From assembly GCA_902462525.1 (NCBI GenBank), contig CABQCA010000159.1, forward strand, positions 1-5,268: a stretch of DNA of 5,268 nucleotides, written 5' to 3'. Made by a program: the position numbers and the translations under genes. The DNA is from an uncultured Porphyromonadaceae bacterium (lineage in GTDB: Bacteria; Bacteroidota; Bacteroidia; Bacteroidales; Muribaculaceae). Positions 1 through 5,268 of this stretch are shown piece after piece. The notes under the pieces are model-generated. The model was not told where the DNA came from. It saw nothing but the letters and a program-made list of their open reading frames with translations, and made no database searches. Every line of letters begins with the position of its first letter. The stretch's first letter is position 1.

Positions 1-1
1 C

Positions 2-313
2 GGACAGAATAGCGGTGACCGCTACATTCCCACTGCGCTCACCTTCGACAGCAGCGACCCCAATGTGACAAAACGTATCGGTGTGAGTGTCACCGAGGAT
101 ACTTCCTCCGGCCGGCACATCGTCAAGATAGTGAACATGCTGCCTGTGCCCCTCGAAGCCGATCTTGCGTCTCTCGGCATCAGGGCTTCGAAAGTAAATG
201 CCCGTCAGCTCTCGGGTGACATCGCCGACGAACACGCCGCCGAGACCGCAGTCACACTCTCCCTCCCCGACGCCACTCTGCCTCCCTACTCCTTCACTGT
301 CTTCACTTATTAA
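2..313 (+). CDS. Probable GH51 alpha-L-arabinofuranosidase, C-terminal fragment (5' end outside window)
   Basis: The reading frame is open from base 2 and ends at TAA 311-313, giving the last 103 codons. A GTG at 65 lies inside this frame and is not a start: the residues before it (GDRYIPTALTFDSSDPNVTKR) belong to the same domain. Motifs such as RIGVSV, IVKIVNMLP and a closing LPPYSFTVFTY resemble, from memory, the C-terminal beta-sandwich of Bacteroidales GH51 alpha-L-arabinofuranosidases (Alpha-L-AF_C). These remove terminal arabinofuranosyl residues from arabinan or arabinoxylan. The catalytic TIM barrel lies outside the window, so no active-site residue can be checked, and another glycosidase with a similar terminal sandwich is possible. 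The alternating hydrophobic strands and final aromatic strand fit a beta-sandwich. The next gene starts 66 bp downstream on the same strand with no visible terminator between them. Confidence 0.7.
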   Translation, partial: GQNSGDRYIPTALTFDSSDPNVTKRIGVSVTEDTSSGRHIVKIVNMLPVPLEADLASLGIRASKVNARQLSGDIADEHAAETAVTLSLPDATLPPYSFTVFTY

Positions 314-379
314 TTATTAACGCTGTAAGCAGAGGAAGCAAAGCAATAAACCGGAGCCGGAGCCGTTAACTATGTACAT
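314..379 (+). other. Short intergenic gap, no terminator or promoter recognised
   Basis: This 66-bp gap starts AT-rich and ends with a short tandem duplication of CGGAGC near 352-364. I see no stable hairpin followed by T residues and no TTTG/TAnnTTTG pair. This fits read-through from the glycosidase gene into the lipoprotein gene, but that is inference from absence. Confidence 0.4.
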
Positions 380-1777
380 ATGAAAGCATTTATCTCTTTT
401 CTTTGCATAGTTTTATGTCTTGCGCTGAGCGCCTGCATCGAGGATGGTTTTTCGACTTCGCCCTCCGACCAGCCGGCGTTTTCGACCGATACCGTGAATA
501 TGGGTGTCATTTTCACGGAGCAAGTTTCGCCCACGAGCCGCTTCAAGGTCTACAACCGCCACAGCAAGTCGCTGTCGATAAGCGATATCAGGCTCAGCGG
601 TGAAAATGCACGCTACTTCCGCATAAATGTCGACGGTCTTACCGGCGACAGTTTCCGCGACATTGAAATCCGGCCCAAGGACTCGATTTTTGTATTCGTC
701 GAGGCCACTCTTCCCACAGTCGGCGCCAACGTGCCTACCGCTGTGGAGGCAACTCTCGATTTTACCACCAACGGCGTGGTGTCGGGAGTGGTGATACGTG
801 CCGACGGACAGAATGTGCGCCGCCTCGAGTCTGTGACTGTCGATACCGACACCCGCCTCGATTCCGAACTGCCTTATCAGATTTTCGATTCTCTCGTAGT
901 GGCTCCGGGCGCCACGCTGACTGTCGCTGCCGGCACGACGCTCTGTTTCCATGACAAATCGTCGCTTATAGTGCGCGGCACATTGCTGTGCGAAGGTACT
1001 CCGGAAATGCCTGTGACGATGGCCGGCGACCGCACAGGCAACGTTGTCGGCGAAATATCGTTCGACATCATGTCGCGCCAGTGGAACGGCGTGTTCTTTG
1101 CTCCGTCATCGGCGGGCAATAATCTGTCGCACACAGATATCCGCAACACCTGGGACGGTGTGACAATCGAGGGCCCCGACGCTTCGCTGGCCATGCTCAA
1201 CTGCCGGCTGCACAATTCGGCCTCTACGGCCTTTGCAGCCGTACACAGCACTGTCACGGCCATAGGCTGTGAGTTTGCCGAAGCAGGCGACGGTCTCGTC
1301 TACCTTCAGGGCGGACGCCACAGTTTCAACCACTGCACCTTCGGCAACAACTATCTTTTCGCCGCTATCAGTGGCCCGGCCATAGGCTTCGCCCACGTAA
1401 GTGCTGACGAAAAAACTGGCCTCGACGATGGTTCGGGATTGCCCTACCTCGCCGCCGACATAACGAACAGCATTGTCTACGGCATAGGGCGCGACATGTC
1501 GCACGGCGACCTTGCCGGAACCTCCGTGCGGGTTCACCGTTGCCTCTTCCGGTCGACCGGAAGCGACGACGAGCAGTTCACCGAGTGCATATGGGAGTCC
1601 GACCCGCTGTACTACACCGTGCGCTCGGAATATCTCTTCGACTATCGGCTGAGGCCCGAGTCGCCGGCCATAGGCGCCGCCGACCCTGCCTTTCCGGCGC
1701 CGGCGGATGCCTACGGCCTGCCCCGCGGAAGTGTTCCCGACCTGGGTGCATACGTCTATACGGCGCCCGAAGAATAG
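380..1777 (+). CDS. Lipoprotein with Ig-like N-terminal region and right-handed parallel beta-helix
   Basis: A 465-residue protein. Residues 1-18 are a lipoprotein signal peptide with lipobox LSAC; Cys19 would be the lipidated residue. The mature end starts C-I-E-D, and early acidic residues can act as a surface-export signal in Bacteroidetes lipoproteins, so outer-membrane surface exposure is plausible. Residues about 33-145 alternate hydrophobic strands (VNMGVIF, SLSISDIRL, FVFVEATL, ending VVIRADG) like DUF1573 or choice-of-anchor-type Ig folds. From about 165 the pattern changes to beta-helix coils (LVVAPGATLTVAAGTTL, SLIVRGTLLCEGTPEMPV, LSHTDI, LAMLNCRL). The end, about 418-460, has DYRLRPESPAIGAAD and PDLGAYVY, the usual closing motif of Bacteroidetes beta-helix proteins. 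Such folds often bind or cleave polysaccharides, but I see no identifiable lyase or hydrolase active site, so no reaction is assigned. The ATG at 380 is chosen because it directly precedes the signal peptide; the ATG at 372 is out of frame and meets a stop. Confidence 0.85.
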   Translation: MKAFISFLCIVLCLALSACIEDGFSTSPSDQPAFSTDTVNMGVIFTEQVSPTSRFKVYNRHSKSLSISDIRLSGENARYFRINVDGLTGDSFRDIEIRPKDSIFVFVEATLPTVGANVPTAVEATLDFTTNGVVSGVVIRADGQNVRRLESVTVDTDTRLDSELPYQIFDSLVVAPGATLTVAAGTTLCFHDKSSLIVRGTLLCEGTPEMPVTMAGDRTGNVVGEISFDIMSRQWNGVFFAPSSAGNNLSHTDIRNTWDGVTIEGPDASLAMLNCRLHNSASTAFAAVHSTVTAIGCEFAEAGDGLVYLQGGRHSFNHCTFGNNYLFAAISGPAIGFAHVSADEKTGLDDGSGLPYLAADITNSIVYGIGRDMSHGDLAGTSVRVHRCLFRSTGSDDEQFTECIWESDPLYYTVRSEYLFDYRLRPESPAIGAADPAFPAPADAYGLPRGSVPDLGAYVYTAPEE

Positions 1778-1804
1778 TCCGTTTCGCGATATTATTGGCA
1801 CATA

Positions 1805-1834
1805 AAGCGCACAGATTTGACCGTCTGTGCGCTT
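1805..1834 (+). terminator. Perfect 11-bp hairpin after the beta-helix lipoprotein gene
   Basis: Arms AAGCGCACAGA (1805-1815) and TCTGTGCGCTT (1824-1834) are exact reverse complements around an 8-nt loop, TTTGACCG. It begins 27 bp after the upstream stop codon. The following sequence, CGTCTTATCTTTG, is T-rich but not a clean T run, so it may be a moderate terminator. The loop TTTG doubles as a candidate -33 promoter box for the next gene. Confidence 0.6.
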
Positions 1835-1847
1835 CGTCTTATCTTTG
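1816..1847 (+). promoter_or_regulatory. Bacteroidetes-type promoter for the PCMD gene
   Basis: TTTG at 1816-1819 and TATCTTTG at 1840-1847 are separated by 20 bp. Both match the Bacteroides primary-sigma consensus (TTTG, 19-21 bp, TAnnTTTG) without mismatch. Transcription would begin near 1853-1855, leaving a leader of about 50 nt to ATG 1903 or about 67 nt to ATG 1921. The match is seen in the sequence; use in vivo is inferred. Confidence 0.6.
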
Positions 1848-1902
1848 TGTTGCGAACAAGCTGTTTTTCTCGTTCGTTTTATGGTAACAGTACCTTGAAT
1901 GT

Positions 1903-2877
1903 ATGAGAATATATAATCTTATGAAACGAATAGTAGCATACACTATAGCCGCGGCGACGGCACTCTGTGCGGCCGCACTGCACACCGAACCTATTGCTTT
2001 CGGCGATTTCAACAGATGGATTACACGAAACATCAGGGAATCGCGCATCATAGGCGGCGAAACCAGGCAGGTCTATGCCATCGGACCCACCGAAACTATC
2101 GATGGCGACGAGCCTTACACCAACAAGGGCGGTTCGCCATGGGCTTCGTCGAATGTGATGGCGAAGGTGTGCGGTGTAACCAAAACAAGCAATGCCGTGT
2201 TTCCCGATGACCGCGCTCCCGGCGATAAATGCGCCAGACTATGCTCGATGGTCGAATCGTGCAAGGCAATCGGATTGATAAACATCGATGTCATGGTGGC
2301 CGGCACTATCTTTCTCGGACGCATGATAGAGCCGATTAAATCCACTTCCGATCCCTATTCGAAGCTCGAGATGGGCATTCCCTTCACCCGTCGTCCGACG
2401 GCTCTCGTGTTCGATTACAAACTCAGCATACCGGCCGACGGTGTTATCCTCTATTCCAGCGGTTTCGGTAAAAAGAAATCGCGCCCCGGCACCGATAAGG
2501 CCGAAGTATTCATTCTGCTGCAGCGACGGTGGGAAGACGCCGAGGGAAATATCTATGCCAGGCGGGTCGGCACAGGACGTGAGTTTTTTGCCCATCCTAC
2601 CGACGGCTGGAAGAACGGCCACCGCCTTACGGTGCACTACGGCGACATTACCTCGGAACCTTACTACAAGCCTCAGATGGGGCTCATCGACGGTGAGGCA
2701 AGCTACTATGCCCGCAATTCTAAGGGCAAGATGGTGCCTGTGCACGAAATCGGCTGGGACGAGGCCTCGGCCACACCCACCCACATGATGGTGATGTTCT
2801 CGTCGGGCAGCGGCAAAGCCTACGAAGGAACTCCCGGCATGACCCTGTGGGTCGACAACGTCGCATTGGCTTATTAA
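1903..2877 (+). CDS. Secreted PCMD-domain (putative carbohydrate metabolism) protein
   Basis: A 324-residue protein. The start is uncertain: ATG 1903 gives MRIYNLMKR before the hydrophobic stretch, while the in-frame ATG at 1921 (MKRIVAYTIAAATALCAAA) gives a more classical signal peptide. The longer form is reported; neither has a Shine-Dalgarno site. The signal peptide probably ends around residues 24-28. The cysteine in TALC is not in a good lipobox (-1 is Leu), so I expect a soluble periplasmic or exported protein rather than a lipoprotein. Residues about 80-324 show the pattern I associate with PCMD (PF13201): SPWASSN, RRPTALVFDYKLSIP at about 163-177, then KAEVFILLQRRWEDAEGNIYA and the ending MTLWVDNVALAY. 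PCMD proteins are common in Bacteroidales and are thought to be carbohydrate-related, but no reaction is established, and I see no catalytic residues I can name. The gene has its own promoter and ends in a repeat cluster 2 bp after the stop codon. Confidence 0.8.
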   Translation: MRIYNLMKRIVAYTIAAATALCAAALHTEPIAFGDFNRWITRNIRESRIIGGETRQVYAIGPTETIDGDEPYTNKGGSPWASSNVMAKVCGVTKTSNAVFPDDRAPGDKCARLCSMVESCKAIGLINIDVMVAGTIFLGRMIEPIKSTSDPYSKLEMGIPFTRRPTALVFDYKLSIPADGVILYSSGFGKKKSRPGTDKAEVFILLQRRWEDAEGNIYARRVGTGREFFAHPTDGWKNGHRLTVHYGDITSEPYYKPQMGLIDGEASYYARNSKGKMVPVHEIGWDEASATPTHMMVMFSSGSGKAYEGTPGMTLWVDNVALAY

Positions 2878-2879
2878 CC

Positions 2880-2990
2880 ATGGAGCGGCGGTTTCCAATC
2901 GCCGGTTACATGGAAAGGAGGTTTCTAACCTCCGGCCAATTGCGAAATATTGTCCCTTCAACGGTCGGAGGTTAGAAACCTCCTCTCCAT
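2880..2990. repeat. Cluster of three REP-like palindromic units (two tandem, one inverted)
   Basis: Units 1 (2880-2909) and 2 (2910-2939) are adjacent 30-bp copies matching at about 22 of 30 positions; both begin ATGGA and contain GGTTTC. Unit 3 (2966-2990) is an inverted copy matching unit 2 at 24 of 25 positions (2910-2934), with the GC pairing continuing inward through 2935-2937/2963-2965 by one G-U and two G-C pairs. Each unit also folds on itself: unit 2 as GGAGGTT-TCT-AACCTCC, and unit 1 as CGGCGGTT-TCC-AATCGCCG with one G-U pair. The whole block is 111 bp bounded by ATGGAG and CTCCAT. It sits between convergent genes, as REP, BIME or MITE-like repeats often do. No transposase or RAYT gene is in the window. 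Confidence 0.75.
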
Positions 2991-2996
2991 AATGAA

Positions 2997-3024
2997 CCCC
3001 CGTGCCGCCTGCGCCGCACGGGGG
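2997..3024. terminator. GC-rich bidirectional terminator between convergent genes
   Basis: CCCCCGTGC (2997-3005) pairs with GCACGGGGG (3016-3024) over 9 bp around a 10-nt loop. It is followed on the plus strand by G-TCGTT and on the minus strand by TTCATT, so the T tracts are weak in both directions. It lies between the PCMD gene (plus) and the duplicated beta-helix gene (minus), 27 bp from the latter's stop codon, so it probably serves both. Confidence 0.6.
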
Positions 3025-3051
3025 GTCGTTATGGGGTGTTAGGGGTGAAGT

Positions 3052-4644
3052 TTATTTCACGAGTACTTTCTGTACTTTTGATCCCTGACGACGGATATAG
3101 AGACCGTTTTCGGGGTTGGCTACGCGTACGCCCTGGAGGTTGAAGTATTCAACGGGAGCGTTGTCGTCGGCAACGATGCCTTCGATGCCTGTGGTGTTGG
3201 CCAGTACAAGATTGCCGTCCTTAGCGGCGAGAACCCAGTTCTCGGTGTTCTCAAAGTTGAACTTCGAAGCATCGGTGCAGCCTTTTACTACAACCATGTC
3301 CTGTGCGGGAGTAACACCGTTGAAAGTGATTTCGATGGGTGTTTCGTTGGTTATACCTTCGCCGACAACGCTGATTTCAGCACCGGCATTGGCTATTACG
3401 ATAGCGGGAATCACGTTGTTGCCTTCAAGACGGAGCTTGCCGTTGAGGTTCACCCCGACAGAACCTTCGTAGTCTTCTACAGTAACGTTATTGAGCGAAA
3501 GGACACGGTTGCCATCTTTTACAGTGAAGATTCCCACGCTTGAAGCCGAATTAATAATTTTGACGTTTTTGAGCGCCATGATACGGTCGTTTTGGTTGAC
3601 CTCAATCTCAGCTTTATTGTTGGCGCGTTTGTTGCAGTCAAAAATCAGGTTCTCGAAGTTGTTTGCTGCGTTGTTGGTTATAAAGAGAGTATTGGTGAAA
3701 GTCTTTGTCAGTGTGATGTTATCGGATGCGCCAACGACAGAGAATGCGAAATTCTTCGGGCCGATACGACCGGAGACTTGCGAGTTTTCGCGAACACTGA
3801 GTACTATATCGTCAACACCTTCTACAGCAGCGAGAGCATTATAAGCTTCCATGAATGAACTGTAGCCTTCGCCTGTGGCCTCATTGAGAACAACGACAGC
3901 GTTGTAGGCAAGCACAAGGTTGCCGTCTTTGGCTTCAAGGCTGTAATCGGCGCCCATACCCTTGAGGGTGAAGCCTTCTGTAGCACCGAGCACTACATTG
4001 CTGCCGGCTGTGATGCCCTTGATGTAGATGTCGCTGTTGCCGGTGTAGTCGGTGGCTGTAATGTTTTTTTCGAGCATAAAGCTTGTCGATGTATTGCCGG
4101 AAACAACGGCGTATGTATTGCCTACAAAGACATTACCATTATTTGCGGGTACGGTGCAATTGACGAAAGAGCAGTTGTTTACCGTAAGATGGCTGTTTTG
4201 AATTGTTTTTACAATACCGTTGTTCTCGCTCGAAGTTATGGCGTTGACAAATTTTACGTTGTTGAGAGTTACATATGCACCGTCACTGCCGGTGCCGGCT
4301 GCTTCAAGGAAGTGGCGTGTAGCGGTTACATTGTTGCCGTCGCATGTGAGGTTCTGAAGTGTTACGTTGGATTTGCTGTTGATGAGAACAGCAATACCAT
4401 TGTTATAATTTTCACCGCGGACGATGGCGATGTCGGGAGTAGCACCCTGGATGGTAAGCGTTTTGCCGCTAATTCCGAGTCGGCTTGTTATAGTCTGGTT
4501 GACTGCGAGTTCTATAACATCGCCCTCGGCTGCATTTGCTATTGCATTGGCGAGTGTGCCGTCCTCGGTGAGTGTAATCGTCTCGGCATTGGCCGAGATG
4601 CCGAGGAGGGCGGCTCCAAGAAGCATGAAGTAATGTTTTTTCAT
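3052..4644 (-). CDS. Secreted beta-helix protein with two similar halves and Por/T9SS-like C-terminal tail
   Basis: A 530-residue protein. Residues 1-20 (MKKHYFMLLGAALLGISANA) are a clear Sec signal peptide with cleavage after ANA. Two similar halves follow: about 21-248 and 249-483. Corresponding stretches include TITSRLGISGKTLTI / SQVSGRIGPKNFAFSV, NVTLQNLTCDGNN / NFENLIFDCNKRANN, VTLNNVKFVNA / MALKNVKIINS, and the endings SLEAKDGNLVLA / VLAAKDGNLVLA. The Asn-rich L-x-N-V coils are typical of right-handed parallel beta-helices (pectate-lyase-like fold). I see no clear catalytic site, so adhesion or glycan binding is as likely as an enzyme. Residues 498-530 (VEYFNLQGVRV, NGLYIRRQG, KVLVK) resemble a shortened type A T9SS sorting domain, suggesting surface display or secretion if the host has that machinery. 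ATG 4644 is chosen because it directly precedes the signal peptide. The protein is richer in Asn, Val and Lys, and the gene visibly less GC-rich, than its neighbours. Function is otherwise unknown. Confidence 0.85.
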   Translation of the reverse strand: MKKHYFMLLGAALLGISANAETITLTEDGTLANAIANAAEGDVIELAVNQTITSRLGISGKTLTIQGATPDIAIVRGENYNNGIAVLINSKSNVTLQNLTCDGNNVTATRHFLEAAGTGSDGAYVTLNNVKFVNAITSSENNGIVKTIQNSHLTVNNCSFVNCTVPANNGNVFVGNTYAVVSGNTSTSFMLEKNITATDYTGNSDIYIKGITAGSNVVLGATEGFTLKGMGADYSLEAKDGNLVLAYNAVVVLNEATGEGYSSFMEAYNALAAVEGVDDIVLSVRENSQVSGRIGPKNFAFSVVGASDNITLTKTFTNTLFITNNAANNFENLIFDCNKRANNKAEIEVNQNDRIMALKNVKIINSASSVGIFTVKDGNRVLSLNNVTVEDYEGSVGVNLNGKLRLEGNNVIPAIVIANAGAEISVVGEGITNETPIEITFNGVTPAQDMVVVKGCTDASKFNFENTENWVLAAKDGNLVLANTTGIEGIVADDNAPVEYFNLQGVRVANPENGLYIRRQGSKVQKVLVK

Positions 4645-4700
4645 GTTGGGTTTGGTTTTATTAAGTTGTGTTTGTGTTGGTTTGTATTTAAGGTGATTAT
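4645..4700 (-). promoter_or_regulatory. G-free A/C-rich mRNA leader upstream of the beta-helix gene
   Basis: Read on the minus strand, the 56 bases before the ATG contain no G at all (no C on the plus strand from 4643 to 4700) and are rich in AAC and ACAAA runs. Such a leader cannot form G-C pairs and has no Shine-Dalgarno site, fitting the A-rich, unstructured leaders favoured by Bacteroidetes ribosomes. No TAnnTTTG box is present in the intergenic gap on this strand; TATGAT near 4713-4718 is a weak alternative -10. Confidence 0.4.
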
Positions 4701-4727
4701 CCCTTTCATTTTATCATACGAAGAGAC

Positions 4728-4761
4728 AAAAAAACACACTCAATCGCGAGTGTGTTTTTTT
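4728..4761 (-). terminator. Symmetric A/T-flanked terminator after gluQRS
   Basis: AAAAAAACACACTC (4728-4741) pairs with GAGTGTGTTTTTTT (4748-4761) over 14 bp around the 6-nt loop AATCGC. Either strand reads as a stem followed by seven or more T residues, so it works as an intrinsic terminator in both directions. Its job here is probably to end the minus-strand synthetase transcript, whose stop lies 17 bp before it. It also separates that gene from the beta-helix gene downstream. Confidence 0.85.
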
Positions 4762-4778
4762 TAAAAATTTTTTTGTTG

Positions 4779-5268
4779 TCAGAACTTTGTTTCCAGCTCC
4801 ATGACTCGCGGAACAGCCGTCCATGAGAATATGGGCACAAGATCGCGGGCCTCTACGGGGGCGTATTCGGGTATTATGCCGAGGAGTGCGGCGAGGCGTC
4901 CGAGGACTTCGGGCGCCGACGATGTGGCGCGGAGATGTGCCATGCTGAGGTCGCCGTCGCGTTTGCTCAGCCGTCGGCCGTCGGCGTTGCACAGCAGCGG
5001 AATATGCGTGAAGTGCGGTGTTGGAAGGCCGAGGAGCCGGTAGAGGTAGATTTGCTGGGCTGCTGAGAGTAGTAGATCGGAGCCCCGAACTACTTCGGTG
5101 ACTCCCATGAGAGCATCGTCGACGACGACGGCGAGCTGGTAGGCCCATGCACCGTCGGCGCGGCGCACGATGAAGTCGCCGACTTCGCGTGCAAGGTTGA
5201 AGCTCTGCGGACCGTAGAGGCCGTCGGTGTAGCGGATATCGCTGTCGGGCACGAAGAGCCGGGTGGCG
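4779..5268 (-). CDS. gluQ: Glutamyl-Q tRNA(Asp) synthetase (GluQRS), C-terminal part (5' end outside window)
   Basis: The frame is open to the window edge and ends with TGA at 4779-4781. The GTG at 5252 is internal: the upstream residues ATRLF join directly to VPDSDIRYTDGLYG. GluQRS attaches glutamate to queuosine at position 34 of tRNA(Asp), in the cytoplasm. Visible class I synthetase features, counted from that Val, are GDFIVRRADG at about 25-34, YQLAVVVDD at 38-46, VVRGSDL at 54-60 and the KMSKS-type loop RLSKR at about 94-98. The protein ends about 60 residues after that loop, so it lacks the large anticodon-binding domain of glutamyl-tRNA synthetase (GltX). This is the main reason for preferring GluQRS. 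The HIGH motif and the zinc-binding cysteines lie outside the window. GltX truncated by mutation is the alternative, but the length and the RRADG/AYQLAVVVDD motifs fit GluQRS well. The gene is GC-rich compared with the beta-helix gene beyond its terminator. Confidence 0.85.
   Translation of the reverse strand, partial: ATRLFVPDSDIRYTDGLYGPQSFNLAREVGDFIVRRADGAWAYQLAVVVDDALMGVTEVVRGSDLLLSAAQQIYLYRLLGLPTPHFTHIPLLCNADGRRLSKRDGDLSMAHLRATSSAPEVLGRLAALLGIIPEYAPVEARDLVPIFSWTAVPRVMELETKF

Noticed and set aside
1106..1801. 231-residue minus-strand reading frame
   Set aside because: Antisense to the beta-helix lipoprotein gene, which has a clear signal peptide and domain motifs; the antisense product shows none.
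2239..2961. 240-residue minus-strand reading frame
   Set aside because: Antisense to the PCMD gene and extends into the palindromic repeats; its His/Arg-rich product looks like a shadow of a GC-rich gene.
2880..2990. Possible CRISPR array
   Set aside because: Two adjacent degenerate units with no spacer between them plus one inverted unit, and no cas genes; this is a palindromic repeat cluster.
3020..3045. Possible G-quadruplex (runs of G at 3020-3025, 3033-3036 and 3042-3045)
   Set aside because: Only three separate G tracts of three or more are present, and the first is taken up by the terminator stem.
4713..4718. Sigma70-like promoter TATGAT on the minus strand
   Set aside because: No matching -35 at 16-18 bp and no Bacteroidetes TAnnTTTG box, so it is mentioned only as a weak candidate.
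4189..4764. 191-residue plus-strand reading frame
   Set aside because: It lies antisense to the beta-helix gene, has a Cys-rich composition typical of a shadow frame, and runs through the leader and into the terminator.
4779..5268. Full glutamyl-tRNA synthetase (gltX)
   Set aside because: The protein stops about 60 residues after the RLSKR loop, leaving no room for the anticodon-binding domain of GltX.
1..5268. A new multi-gene defence or mobile system
   Set aside because: No nuclease, transposase, integrase, toxin, reverse transcriptase or phage gene is recognisable; gene content is envelope/carbohydrate proteins and a tRNA-modifying enzyme.

Overview
The window looks like a chromosomal segment of a gut-type Bacteroidales bacterium, quite possibly Muribaculaceae. 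Four things point there: a PCMD-type carbohydrate-associated protein, a GH51-type arabinofuranosidase tail, a short Por/T9SS-like C-terminal tail (NLQGVRV...NGLYIRRQG...KVLVK), and a promoter of the Bacteroidetes form TTTG-N20-TAnnTTTG. Genes start without clear Shine-Dalgarno sites, also typical of the phylum. The genus is inference; no rRNA or marker gene is complete here.

Layout. (1) 2-313, plus strand: the last 103 codons of a probable GH51 alpha-L-arabinofuranosidase. (2) 380-1777, plus: a 465-residue lipoprotein with an Ig-like N-terminal part and a right-handed parallel beta-helix. It follows the glycosidase by 66 bp with no visible terminator, so the two may be co-transcribed. (3) 1805-1847: a perfect 11-bp hairpin whose loop carries the -33 box of the next gene's promoter. 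(4) 1903-2877, plus: a secreted PCMD-domain protein. (5) 2880-2990: three related short palindromes, two in tandem with a 30-bp period and one inverted, then a GC-rich hairpin at 2997-3024 that probably terminates both converging genes. (6) 3052-4644, minus: a 530-residue secreted beta-helix protein built from two similar halves plus the sorting-like tail. (7) 4645-4778: a G-free mRNA leader and a strong symmetric terminator. (8) 4779-5268, minus: the C-terminal part of a probable glutamyl-Q tRNA(Asp) synthetase (GluQRS), cut by the window edge.

The first three plus-strand genes fit extracellular or periplasmic carbohydrate handling: a glycosidase, a beta-helix lipoprotein and a PCMD protein. 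There is no SusC/SusD pair, regulator or transporter in view, so I do not call this a polysaccharide utilisation locus. The minus-strand pair is a cell-envelope protein and a tRNA-modification enzyme, with a terminator between them, and need not be functionally linked.

I found no CRISPR array, transposase, tRNA, rRNA, phage gene or defence system, and no convincing new multi-gene system. The most noteworthy items are the nested terminator/promoter, the palindromic repeat cluster with compensatory stem changes, and the internally duplicated beta-helix protein with its short tail.
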